NCBI GenBank assembly: GCA_037953745.1 | Contig: JBAKBP010004311.1 | Coordinates: 2,501-66,500 of the forward strand | DNA: 64,000 nt | Direction: 5' to 3' | Source of the DNA: Lithodes maja | Taxonomy: Eukaryota > Arthropoda > Malacostraca > Decapoda > Lithodidae | Shown here: positions 22,592-33,107 of the stretch, in pieces | How positions within the stretch are numbered: the first letter of the stretch is position 1 | Layout: each line of letters opens with the position of its first letter | Position numbers and translations under genes: made by a program | The notes under the pieces: generated by a model | Told to the model about the DNA's origin: nothing | What the model saw: only the letters and a program-made list of their open reading frames with translations | Database searches by the model: none

Positions 22592-23340
22592 TCATGGGAA
22601 ATCAAAGAAGTACAGCCTAAAAGCCTCCCAGTCGGCAGCACCAAAGTGCCACAAGCGCCGCCGGCTGGAAGGATCGGATGGCCGTACCGGAGAGATACGA
22701 CAGGTGACGAGAGATAAGTTTTGGTCGGAGGAGCCCAAAGGAGAGAAAAGAAGCACAGTATAAGCAGAAGGGTTAGAAGTCAGAAATAAGTATAGAATGT
22801 TGAGTCGATCTCCGAAGCGATCCGGGATACGGGCGAGTTGCTGGACTAACTGCTCTAGGTCATTTAGGATAGAAAAGATGTAGGCTTGTTTACCAGGTTG
22901 GTCAGTAGAAAGAGAGGAGAGCCATTGGCGGTGGTGAACATTGAAATCTCCTAGGATGGAGATTTCTGCGAAAGGAGAGATGGATAGAATGTGTTCCACT
23001 TTAGAAGTTAGATAGTCAAAGAATTTTGGATAGTCAGTAGAATTAGGGGAGAGATACACAGCGCAGAAATATTTAGTCTGAGAGTGACATGAAAGCATTA
23101 GTCAGAGAGTTGAAAATTCATAAGAGTCAAAGTTGGGAACACTAGAGAAAACGATATTGTTGCGCACATATACGCAACATCCACCTTTGGCTTGAAACTC
23201 AGGATAGAGATAGTAGGAGGATACAGAGAAGGGTTTGATGTCAGTAGTCCCAGGCACCTAACTTTCAGTGAGGAAGAGAAGATCAGGGTTGGCAGAGGAG
23301 AGGTGGTGTTCCACAGAGTGGAAGTTAGAGGAAAGGCCAC
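22592..23340 (-). pseudogene. LINE B2 endonuclease domain
   Basis: The N-terminal part (23098-23340) carries the decayed start in a shifted frame. The body (22592-23098) has FCAVYLSPNSTDYPKFFDYL, ISILGDFNVHHRQW (catalytic), LVQQLARIPDR and PLGSSDQNLSLVT. The usual D-H of the last motif is D-Q here, a substitution expected to harm nuclease activity. Confidence 0.75.
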
Positions 23341-23599
23341 GAATGTTACAGAAATTAATAGTAAGAGTAGAAAGAAGTGGTCCGGAGCATTTTAGCGAGT
23401 CATTGCCAGGGATCAGACTGATGGGGGCATTTGTGCCCCCTCTTGGGGACTTCGATGCGGGTTGTGATTATGCCATAATTTTAGATACAAAAGGTAGTGT
23501 AGCATGTAAGGTGTTTGTAGTATAATTTATTGATAGGAGGAGAAGGTGGTTTGAAGGGCAGGCTGGGGTTGTCTTCAATATTGATGAGCCACAGAAAGG

Positions 23600-24573
23600 A
23601 TCAGCTACGGAGGTCAGGTGGTGAAACAAGAGTTCCAGCTGTCCTTATCAACCACTAGGACCAATTCTCTTTCTAATTTACATCAACGACATAGATGAGG
23701 GTCTCACCTGTACAATCTCAAAATTTGCTAACGATACAAAAATTGCAAATAGCGTACTCTCTAAAGAACAAGTTAACGATATGCAACACATTCTAGATAA
23801 ATTGTCATGTTGGGCCCAAATTTGGCAAATGGGTTTCAATGTGGATAAATGTAAAGTACTACATATCGGATACCTAAATGAGAAAGCAAACTATTCGATG
23901 AATGGCACTCAGCTTAAGAATGTAAACAGAGAAACCGATCTGGGAGTAACAATATCGAGTAACCTAAAACCGAGTCAACAATGTTCAGAAGTTGTTAAGA
24001 AGGCAAACAAAATAATTGGCTTTATAGGCAGGTCATTTGAGCATAAATCCAAAGAAGTTATCCTAACCCTTTACAATTCCTTAGTCCACCCTCTTCTGGA
24101 ATACTGCGTTCAATCCTGGTGCCCTTATTACCAAAAAGATATAAACAAGCTAGAACGAGTTCAACGTAGTGTTACCAAAATGATACCTAGCCTAAAGAAC
24201 AAACCATACGAAGAGCGTCTTAGAGAATTAAATCTATATCATTTAACCCAGCGCAGATTAAGAGGTGACTTAATTCAAGTGTTCAAAATCATCAAAGGCA
24301 TCAACAATATGAACTGTAGTAAGTACTTCACTATCGACCAATCTAATTACACGCGGGGAAACGGTTGCAAAATTATTGGTAAATCTTTTAACTCACACGA
24401 ATCTAAGAATTTCTTCTTCAATCGAGTTGTCAACTTGTGGAATGGTCTTCCCCGAAACGTTATAGACTGCATCACCGTTGATTCATTTAAACTCCGCCTA
24501 GACAAATATCAATATCGTTACCTTTGCGAACATTCGAACCCAAGTATGTCAAAATGCATGGCTGAGAAACCAT
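23600..24573 (+). pseudogene. CR1/L2-like LINE RT C-terminal half
   Basis: Starts in a damaged VPQGS block, then LGPILFLIYINDIDEG and ISKFANDTKIA, where the catalytic F-A-D-D reads F-A-N-D. The 264-aa frame from 23781 is uninterrupted: LSCWAQIWQMGFNVDKCKVL, DLGVTISSNLKPSQQC, NSLVHPLLEYCVQSWCPYY, LERVQRSVTKMIPSL, RRLRGDLIQVFKIIKGI and VVNLWNGLPRNVI. It is 5' truncated. The D to N change would abolish polymerase activity even if full length. Confidence 0.8.
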
Positions 24574-24776
24574 AAACATTGGTTGAAATAACGATTGAAC
24601 ATGTAAGGAGAATAAGATTTAGACCAATATGGCACAACACGATAGCATTTACCAGTGTCATACAAATTTAAGCGTATCATTTTCTCAGATATACCCTTCT
24701 ACCAGATATGATAATATGTTTTCATCTGTCAATGCAATCTGGATCGTCGAAATACATAAATCAACATCAATCCCCC

Positions 24777-25150
24777 ATGCGTCCTCTCTCTCTCTCTCTC
24801 TCTCTAGAAGGAAAATGCAGCTGCATAAATTTCCTAAATATATTCGGATGGCACTTGTAAAAGCTGTTGGCAGGGACGTTAAGGAGGTGAGGCGAGATGA
24901 GAAGTGGAAATTAAAAGAGAGTAAAGGAAGGGAAGGAGAGTAGAGGAAATAAATGAAAGGGAAGGGAGTGGAATTAAAAGGGAGAGTTAAGGCGAGTGAA
25001 GAAAATGAGAGGAATTCAATTAACGGAAGAGGAGAGGAATACAAATGAAAGGGTAAGGAGAGCGATTGATTGAAAGGGAGAGAAGAATATAGTGAGAGGA
25101 GAAAAGGAGATAATATAATAGTTGAAGAGGAATCAGGTTTAGAGAAAAAT
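24777..25150. repeat. TC tract and purine-rich low-complexity stretch
   Basis: A TC run at about 24784-24805 is followed by roughly 300 bases of G/A-rich sequence (GAGAGTAAAGGAAGGGAAGG-type). Open frames on either strand here reflect composition only. Confidence 0.7.
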
Positions 25151-25541
25151 TAGCGCGTTTATATTTATCTGGTTTGATTAGTCTTGGTATGTTAATTTAT
25201 ATATGTTCTCGATAACACATTCGTTATGGCAAGTGTAATGCATAAATGATAAAGTCAATGATGTTATGGATACACCCTAATGCATAAATGTTTACCATTT
25301 GTTTACTAACAAACAAATAGAGGGAAACACGATAATAGATATGGAAACGTCAGAAAAAACAATATGCAAGTCCTGGCAGTGAAGGGAATACATAATAGAA
25401 AACAACTATGGATAGTGAAAGTTAAGAAAGAAATACGACAAATATGGGATAAACAAGGTAACATATATATATGTTCAACTTCAAAAAATCATAAATAAAA
25501 TAAATACATAAATTATATATATATATATATTATATATTACC

Positions 25542-25580
25542 CTGAAGATGTCTTGAGAGAATAGACGAAAGCTTGGTGTT
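25542..25580 (+). ncRNA. Hammerhead-like motif, second candidate
   Basis: CTGAAGA, then a possible 4-bp stem II (GTCT/AGAC around nine bases), then GAAA. This fits the CUGANGA...GAAA core, but the cleavage-site side is not clear. It lies at an AT-repeat boundary, as is common for Penelope-like element termini. Weaker than the minus-strand motif at 25699-25729. Confidence 0.3.
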
Positions 25581-25698
25581 CCATTGTTTCAATTTTCCTA
25601 GCGAGTTTTACTACATATATATATATATATTATATATATATGTAGTGTAGAGCCAGCTCAGGATAAAGATTAATATATTCCACTTCATCTTTATTGGT

Positions 25699-25729
25699 GA
25701 CTAGTTTCGGGAACATTTCCCATCTTCAG
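25699..25729 (-). ncRNA. Candidate minimal type I hammerhead ribozyme
   Basis: The minus strand reads CTGAAGA, a hairpin GGGAA-ATG-TTCCC (stem II, 5 bp), then GAAAC-TA-GTC. This gives the conserved core CUGANGA and GAAA, a two-base-pair stem III and a GUC cleavage site. Stem I pairing with the flanks is only partial (A-U, C-G, A-U, U-A pairs among mismatches). Penelope-like retroelements are known to carry such minimal hammerheads in their terminal repeats. This one lies on the same strand as, and about 320 bp 3' of, the Penelope-like ORF relic at 26052-27767. Confidence 0.5.
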
Positions 25730-26223
25730 ATCTATTAACGAAATATAAATTACTTGGTGATTTGAAAAATAAACCACAATTCACAAATATTATATGAGCG
25801 AATGCCAACACATTACACCTTACTACTAATGACAAAGCTATCTACAGTACATAGTCAATATATATATTTAGCTTGAACAAATACAAACAATCTATCTATT
25901 AAACTAACTAATCTATTTATTAAATATACAAACATAAACTAATAACTACAAGCAGATAATGAATCACTGATTATATGAAACATCGAACATATACACCCAA
26001 GAATGACTATGTTAACGTATATAATTTAGTTGAAGCTTCATAGTTATTTATAGAGATGGCTTTAGTTTATGAATGTAAATAGATTCTAGAATACGAAGGC
26101 TATTCCTATCAGTACACTTATCTAAAATACTAAAATCATTCAAGCCACATTTCTTTTCATTACAGTGATTTCTTATTTCTAACATAGTTGGCTTTGAAAG
26201 GGGCAAAGAAGTTCTATAAAGCA

Positions 26224-26452
26224 CGGGTCACACATACACGTTCTAACGTCCCGTCCGGCCCCGACCTCTTAATAAAATGCGCCTAGGCGGCGTCCTTTTT
26301 ATGCATGCATAAAATGGTCCGTGTGGGTCGGGGCAACTGCCAGAAAACGTGTTATGCCGGGACACCCACGGGACATACACGGACACGCACAGAAGTTATT
26401 TTCTCGGTCGGGGACGGACGGGACGTTAGAACATGTATGCGCGACCCGAGCT
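26224..26452. mobile_element. 229-bp MITE in the GIY-YIG domain
   Basis: Inverted ends: left CGGGTCACACATACACGTTC, right (inverted) CGGGTCGCGCATACATGTTC. Homology continues through TAACGTCCCGTCCG. Possible 2-3-bp duplication GC/AGC. The terminus resembles that of the Harbinger-like element at 9178-11056 (GGGTCACACAT..CACG), so they may be related. Confidence 0.65.
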
Positions 26453-26492
26453 TAAGACAAGCCTGCCTCTATGTTCGAACTCTCGTATCTTG

Positions 26493-26615
26493 AGATTCCT
26501 CATGGAGCTCCCAATGTATCCAGCTTTACAGCTAGATTCCTCATGGAGCTCCCAATGTATCCAGCTTTACAGCTAGATTCCTCATGGAGCTCCCAATGTA
26601 TCCAGCTTTACAGCT
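26493..26615. repeat. Three identical 41-bp tandem copies in GIY-YIG coding sequence
   Basis: AGATTCCTCATGGAGCTCCC plus 21 further bases starts at 26493, 26534 and 26575 without visible differences. The unit encodes the Y-I-G-S-S-M-R-N-L segment on the minus strand. At 41 bp it shifts the frame at each copy. Confidence 0.9.
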
Positions 26616-27767
26616 AGAACATGTAAAAGAATAAACGATGTTCGAACACAGAAGCTTGGGGGATCTTATACTTACAACGAAACTAATAGTAAATTAATTG
26701 TTGAAAACAAATTTAAACGAAATTTGCGGGAAAGCCTGATTTAGGATTTTTGTGAGTTGATAATTATATAATGCCGTAGCTTGAATGACCATTAAACGGT
26801 AAACTAATATATCTATTATCCTTAGGAACAGTTAACGTTTGAGAAGATACAGTAAATTTCTCGTTTAATAATTCCTTTACAATGTTATTAAATAGGGTCG
26901 AAGGGTAGCTGTTACTAGTGAAGAAGGTGAACAATTTACTGACTTCCTCGTGAAACAATTGCTAATAGAGCTAAGAGCGAAACATCTATGAATCAGTGTT
27001 TTAATGGAATTGATTGTGTATATTATGGGGACAATTTATAAGAAATTGAGGCCTAATCCAGTGAATGTATCCAAACTAAAGGTATTTCTAGTGATAGCAA
27101 TGTCTAAGAAGGAAATGGTTTTGTTGTTCTCGGTCTCGGCTGTATATCTAACATTAGAATGCTTCGAATTCAGATATTCCAGAAATTTACTGATATGATT
27201 CTGTTCTTTAAACATTAAGAAACAACCATCTTCATACCTTCGATAAAAAGTGGCTTAAACGCAGACCGACAATCATCTAGCCATTGACTTTCACAAAAAC
27301 ATAATAAGTCAGCAAGTGTAGGGGCCAATGGAGAACCCATAGCTACTCCATAAACTTGTTTGAACAAAACATTATTAAACAAGTAGACTGATTCATTGAC
27401 CGCCAGTTCCAGTAGTGATTTGACTTTCTAATAATTCAGAAATTAAATATTTATATATTTTTTTTGTAAAGTGAATATTTGCGAACAAACTGACTATGTG
27501 GAAACTAGCCATTACTACAGGATAAGAGAATTTTAAATGTTTTAATTCATCAGCAAATGGTGAGTTCTTTGCCGTGAATGCATTTTTTGTGAGGGGAGTC
27601 GGTATTGGGACAAAAACAAATGCTAAATTGTAATTGAACATACCAATGGCAGAAAAACTGGGTCATATTGGAACGTCCATATAATATACCTGGTACGGAG
27701 CCCGAAGCAAACAGCGAATTATACATATCAAGCAAAAAAGAGTCTTTCAAAATCCTTAGAAATCTGT

Positions 27768-27990
27768 TTAACCCATTGGCTGCGGGAGACGTTCCCGAAC
27801 GCCATGGCAATTTACAGCAATGTACAGGCTTTTAAAGCCTCTAAGAGCCTATAAAATTGAGTGCAAGGAATCAGGGCTGCAACAGGCCACACATCCTTCT
27901 CTCAGCCAGGCAGCTGAGGCACTGAGGGCTCTGAGTCAGAGTCTCGCTGCCAAAGGCAAATGTAGCGAGAATTGCTCATTTTTGTTGGCC
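27768..27990. mobile_element. TTAA-type terminus cutting the Penelope-like ORF
   Basis: TTAA at 27768-27771 is followed by CCCATTGGCTGCGGGAGACG, like other TTAACCC termini in this window. Penelope homology stops here. The other end was not found, so the extent is a guess. Confidence 0.35.
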
Positions 27991-29190
27991 AAAGTCCTTG
28001 CCTGTGAGGTATTGGAGGGCGCTTAGTTTTTGTAGGGCTCTGGTGTTTGTGTGTTCTGTGTGTGGGATAAATGTCATGTGTAACAGTCATAAATTATGCC
28101 GAGTAGTTTAGGGGTTCCATTGAGGGGAAGTGGTTCGTTTAGTAGTGTGACATCTGGGTGAAAGCCTGATTTATGTCTGTCTGGGGTAAGCAAAGTAATG
28201 GAGGATTTTTGGTGTGAGACTGTCATGCGGTTTTGTAGGAACCATAGTTCCAGTTGTCGGAGGTATTGTTGTAGGTGACTTGTTGCTTGTATGATATTGG
28301 AGTGTTGTGAGGTAATGGTGAGGTCGTCTGCATATGAGAGGGTGTGTTTTTCATGTTCTGGGTTCGGTTGTGGAAGATCGTATAGGAAAAGGTTAAACAG
28401 TGTTGGTGATAGGACTGTTCTTTGAGGGATGCCTTTGGGTAGTGTACGTGTTTTGGATGTGTGGTTGTTATAAGTGATGTGTCCATGTCTGCCAGAGATG
28501 AGGTTTGTGAGCCATTTCTTGTCCTTGTTGTGTAGTGTAGTGCATGTTGGGGTACAGTGTCAAAGGCCTTGCTGATGTTTAAGGCTGCCATTACTGTGAG
28601 GGAGGATGGACGAGCTTGGTTGAAGCCATCTAGTATGTGTTGTGATAATGTGGTGTGTAGTGTAGTGGCGGAGTGCTGAGGCCATAAGCCGTGTTGAGAG
28701 GGGGATCATGGATGTCTGGGTTGATTCTATAGAAAATGAGCCTTTCTAGTACTTTGGAGATGGTGGGTAGAAGGGAAATGGTTCGATAGGAGGATGGCTG
28801 GCTAGAAGGTTTACCTGGTTTGAGGATGGGGATGATTGTGGCTTGCTTCCAAATGTTTGGGATGGTGTTGTTAAGCTAGGAGTGATTGAAAATGTCTGTA
28901 ATAGTTTGTAGTGCGTTGGGGCCTAGGTGTTTTAGGTGTATGTTTGATATTCTGTTTGTTTCGGTAGAGTGTGAGTTTTTGAGTGATTTAATTGTGCTTT
29001 TTACTTCAGTCGTATTGAAAGGGGGTGGAGCGTTGGTTAAGCTTTTTATTTTTCGAAGTGTTTTTGTGATTATTCTGTTTGTGTGTGTTATGGTCTTTTG
29101 ACAGATTTTCGTGTAATGTTTCAGGAGTTTGTTTGCTTGTAATTTATCAATGATGTCAGTGTTGTTTGTACTGAGGATTTCATGAGCACT
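27990..29190 (-). pseudogene. LINE relic, distinct RT family
   Basis: Minus-strand fragments: ITHTNRIITKTLRKIKSLTN, FNTTEVKSTIKSLKNSHST (fingers), a PILKPGKPSSQPSSYR-like block near 28800, L-N-I-S-K-A-F-D-T-V (motif A) near 28585, LPKGIPQRTVLSPTLFNLF (motif B) near 28430 and LSYADDLTI-like (motif C, intact) near 28330. Frequent frameshifts. It differs from LINE A and B and looks closer to the I/R1-type group. Clade uncertain. Confidence 0.65.
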
Positions 29191-29194
29191 GAGC

Positions 29195-31755
29195 ACTTTT
29201 TTTTTCTATGTGAATGAGGGAGACAATAAGGCATAACTGTCTGCAGCGAGTGCCTCCCCCAGAGTTGAAAGCGTGACAGGGCCAAAATCAAGGGACGTTC
29301 GAGCTAAAATGCCTGGACACAGAGTTTGAAGCAATTTAAGTCATAGGAAGAGGGAAAGACTGATTCTGGGAGAGAGTTCCAGAGCTCAACAGTTGAATAG
29401 AAGAAAGTCTGAGAATAGCATTTCACTCTTGGGTTGGAGAGTTGCACGGAGTAGGGGTGGAATTGTGTTGCAAGACGGGTACTACGTACCCTACGTAGAG
29501 GAGGTGGTATACACTAGGAAAGCTCCGAGGAACACTGATTATAGTAGCGATAGATTACCGGGAGAGATGCAACATTGCAGCGAAGAGAGAGAGATTGCAA
29601 AGAGTTGGTGAGTGGACAGGAGTTAATGATGCAAAAGGCTTTCCTTTCTACTTTGTCTAGGAGTGCGGTGTGAGAGGATCCTCTCCACACATACTCAATA
29701 CAAGAACGCACTGTGCCCCTGTACAGAGCAAGAAGCTGCGCAGGAGTAAAGAACCCCTTGAGGCGGTTGAGCACACCCAGCTTTTGGGAGGCTGCCTTAG
29801 GAAGACTGGTAATATGGTCCTTCCAAGTGAGAGCAGAAGAAAAAGAGACACCGAAAATATTGAGAGAAGATGAAAGATTTATTTTAGTATTGTTGAAGAA
29901 TAAGGGATAGTCCTCTGGAGGTTCTGGACGGGTGGTAAGATGGAAAAATTGGGTCTTGGAAGCATTAAATGCAACAAGGTTTTTTCTACCCAAATTGGAA
30001 ATAGTAACTAGATCAGAAGATAAGTGTTTTATGGCTTCATTAAGTTTGTTTTTGAAGGACTGCTGCCTGGAACGTTCTGGAAAACTAATGGAGTACTGTA
30101 AGGTAGATTCGTCTGCATATGAATAGATGGGACTGGATGTACAGTTGAGATCATTTATGAAAATTAGAAAGAGAATAGGAGATAGGACAGAACCCTGAGG
30201 AACACCGTAGTTGATAGGATGAGGAAGTGAGCGATGGCTGTCCACAACCGCAGCTATGGAACGGCCGGAAAGGACATTAGAGACAAAAGCACAGATGGAG
30301 GGATTGAAACCGAAGGAGGGTAGTTTAGAAATTAAAGATTTGTGCCACACTCTATCGAAGGCCTCCGATATGTCTAGTGCAACAGAAAAAGTCTCACCGA
30401 AGTCTCTCGAAAGGAGGATGACCAAGAGTTAGTAAGATATGAAAGAAGATCACCAGTAGAGCGACCCTTAACCCAAAAATGGCGAGTTATGTGTAGTGGA
30501 CACCACTCAACTGGGCGGACATATTAGGCTCCATTCCCACCTATAATCATCATTATACGATAAATATCGTTATTACTTATACATACCCGCCTATTTTAAG
30601 TTTAATATGAAAATAGCAGCATGTAACAACAATAAAACAAGTGGGAATGGTGTTTGGATGATCAAAATCGCGAATAATTGCCGACCGGCCATTCATAAAG
30701 TGTGGAGCTGAGGCGGGCCACACCCTCCCTTCTCGGAGCCTGAAGCTAGACTAACTTACCACTCACACCCTCAGACACTCTACATCCTCTCTAGCAACAT
30801 GAGCACGGCTTAGACCTGTTTGGAGAAATTGGCATGATAAAAACACCAATAAATATTGGAATAAGAGGTCAAATAGGTGATAATTGGAGGGGGGGGGGAG
30901 GAATGGATTTTGAAACATGTGGAGGAGTGATAGATGGTATGGAGGGGAATTATCTCACTTAAACACTATTTTTATTTTTTTTTAAGTGCTACTGGGGCCT
31001 TTTACAAAATTTGTTTAGGCCTTGGCTCATATGAGGATGCTCGCCTTCGCCCAGTACGCACTCATATGAGGATGATCGCCGTTTATGGGTTAAGGAAGCC
31101 ATACTGGAGATCTGAGAGCAGATTATGAGGAGAGAAATTCTTAAGAAATTTTGAAGCAAGAATACTGTAGTTTCAAAAACTTTAGAGATACAAGAGATGA
31201 AAGCAATTAGACGATTGGTTGGAGGGTTGAGAGTGGTCAACCTTTTTGTAGACAGGTTGAATGAGAGTAAACTTCCAGTAAGAAGGGAAGATGTTAGAGG
31301 AGAGACAGAGACGAAAGAGTTTGTCTAGGCAGGGGGTCAGCACGTAAGCACAGTTTTTGAGTACAACAAGAGGAACACCGTCCAGACCGTACGCCTTCTT
31401 AGTATTAAGCCCAGAGAGGGTAGAAAGTACATCTCTAGAAGAGATTGGGATATTAGGAATAGAGGAGAGAGGGGGGTGGAGAGGGAGGAATAGCACCGGA
31501 ATCATCCAAGGTGGAGTTTCTAGCAAAAGTTTGAGCGAAGAGTTCAGCTTTGACAGAGGAAGAAGTGATGGTTGTGCCATCAGAGTAGAAAAGGGGAGGG
31601 AAAGACGAGAAAGAAAAACAGTTGCAGAGATTTTTGGCTAGATGCCAGAAAGCTTGGGACATGTATGCACAACATCCGCCTTTGGCTTTGAAACTAGGAT
31701 AGAGAAAGTAGAAGGATACAGAGAAGGGGCTGCTGGAAGTTGTCTCAAAGGCACC
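29195..31755 (-). pseudogene. LINE family B, copy B3 (TTAA insert inside)
   Basis: The 3' UTR starts at 29195. A 303-aa uninterrupted frame (29514-30425) spans motif A to the C-terminus: LDISEAFDRVWHKSLISKL, YGVPQGSVLSPILFLIFIND, SYADESTLQ where YADD has become YADE, NLGRKNLVAFNASKTQFFHL, LKGFFTPAQLLALYRG. Upstream of the insert (30472-31089) the fingers continue at 31182-31580 with AYGLDGVPLVVLKNC. Near 31650 an endonuclease fragment is fused to the linker, so another internal deletion exists. The copy ends at about 31755 against a Harbinger fragment. Confidence 0.8.
30472..31089. mobile_element. 618-bp TTAA-flanked MITE in LINE B3
   Basis: TTAA at 30468-30471 and 31090-31093. Termini CCCAAAAATGGCGA and, inverted, CCCATAAACGGCGATC. 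It sits between RT blocks at the position where LINE B1 carries a different-looking TTAA insert. Holds a G run (30891-30900) and no coding capacity. piggyBac-type origin is inferred from TTAA and CCC ends. Confidence 0.75.
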
Positions 31756-32430
31756 ATGTTTCCCGTCGAGGGCACCTATGGCATGAGGAAAGTTCCAATG
31801 GTCTGTGAACTGCTGAGCCACCTTCTTCCACTCTCCAGGTGTACGTGGACAGGAAAGAACCTCTGGTTGGTATTTGGCTATTATTGCCTGGCATGTCTCC
31901 GACACAATCAGTGATATCGTGTTGTGGCCACATGAAGACTGTACTGAAGGCTGACGTAGGACTCCTCCATAGCTAAATAGCGTAGTGTTATAGCTACACG
32001 TATTCTGGGTATCAATGCCTGGTGCCAAAAGGTGTCCTTCTTGATTCTGGGTCCCACATGTGCCACCAGCTCCTTGTACAAGACTTTGTCGACGCGTGGA
32101 AGTTTTTGAAGCCTTTGTCGTTCTCCGCCTCAAGCTCCTTCAATCCTTGATCATATGGCCCATACTGGGGCAGTCTCAGAATCCAGCTCCTATCCCACGT
32201 AGACCTCCTTCTCCTTTTGCGTTCATTCCCAGTTTCATGTCTCTCAATAATCCCCTCGAGTAAATCCAAATCCAGCTACAGCATGGAGGATCGTACCAAC
32301 ATGGCTTATTGGAGGGTGGCGTGGTCCATGGTGTTGAATGTCCCGATGTGTCCTCCATGCAGGTATACACCGGTGTGGCAGGGTAACACCTACGGGGGAA
32401 GGTATTTATACCCATTGCAAACAATTCTCT
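31745..32430 (-). pseudogene. HARBI1-like (PIF/Harbinger) transposase fragment
   Basis: Minus-strand frames give MDLLEGIIERHETGNERKRR and TWDRSWILRLPQYGPYDQ (N-terminal, 32012-32269). In another frame come HNTISLIVSETCQAIIAKYQ and EWKKVAQQFTDHWNFPHAIG, then A-L-D-G-K-H, the first aspartate of the DDE domain. Homology breaks right after G-K-H-G at about 31755, where LINE B3 begins, so the other catalytic residues are absent. At least one frameshift occurs near 32100. Confidence 0.8.
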
Positions 32431-32839
32431 CCTTAAGACTCTTCTCAGCTTTTTGGTATGCAGTCGTATGCATACTCTGTGACATTCGGAACTATTTGGA
32501 TATTATTGGAATATACTCGGCACCAATCGGGATGAATCGGTAGTACTCGGCCCTGAGTGTTTACTGTTGGATTTAAATGTTTCAACATTCGGCGCCAATT
32601 TGGCAGTCACGCCGAATAACCACGAGTGCATTCGCAACTTAATCATAACTATTCAGTGCTATTCTGCTGATTTTCATAGAATTGACATTTGGCATTAGAT
32701 GTTGCCAATCGTTGATTCGGCTACATTCGACTTCCAATTCTTGAATGTGTGAATGGAGTTTATGTCAATGCCACCGATATTGGTCTGTTGAGTGTGATCT
32801 CCAAGTTTGCATAATTTGCATATGACATAAGGCATGTAG
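32431..32839. other. No gene; ATTCGG/ACTCGGC-rich stretch
   Basis: Repeats of short TCGGCAC/ATTCGGC words between 32480 and 32730. Could be the subterminal region of the Harbinger element next to it, but no inverted terminus was resolved. Confidence 0.3.
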
Positions 32840-33107
32840 TGCCTGAAGGGGTTGAACACCTCAGGATGGATCTTAACAGACTGGGATAATGGTCTGAGGC
32901 ATGGCAGATTCCTCTAAGATTGGAAAAGTACAAGGGGATGCATATTGGCCAAGTTTGGCTATTCGCTATTGGGAACGCCTCTGGAAGTGACTGACTTGGA
33001 AAAAGATTTGGGTATTCTGATCAGCAGTGACCTAAAGTTTTCCAAGCTGTTCATTGAAGTAGAGAAGAAAGGTCAGAACTGATTGGGTTATATTAAGAGG
33101 CAATTGA

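Larger units (their letters stand above)
20855..23545 (-). mobile_element. LINE family B, copy B2
   Basis: The most complete copy of the family. Minus-strand order: endonuclease start (about 23340), endonuclease body (22592-23098), linker and RT (21790-22434), palm and thumb (21274-21789), C-terminus (21149-21397), then the 3' UTR with GTGCCTCCCCCAGAG down to 20855. The frame is broken at least four times. It is bounded upstream by the CR1-like RT of the opposite strand. Confidence 0.8.
26052..27767 (-). pseudogene. Penelope-like element RT and GIY-YIG endonuclease relic
   Basis: The RT is recognisable in broken frames: SFLLDMYNSLFASGSVPGIL near 27740, YNLAFVFVPIPTPLTKNAF-like, VVMASFHIVSLFANI (normally SFDIVSLFTNI) near 27500, and VYGVAMGSPLAPTLADLL near 27330. 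Further 3' come the connection region (LFTFFTSNSYPSTLFN), the YIG half of the nuclease (C-K-A-G-Y-I-G-S-S-M-R-N-L) at about 26490-26620, and its C-terminal block (LPLSKPTMLEIRNHC; LRILESIYIHKLKPSL) at 26052-26215. The D to H change in SFDIVSLF removes a catalytic aspartate. The nuclease is further broken by a MITE and a triplication. The 5' part is cut at a TTAA at 27768. Confidence 0.75.
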
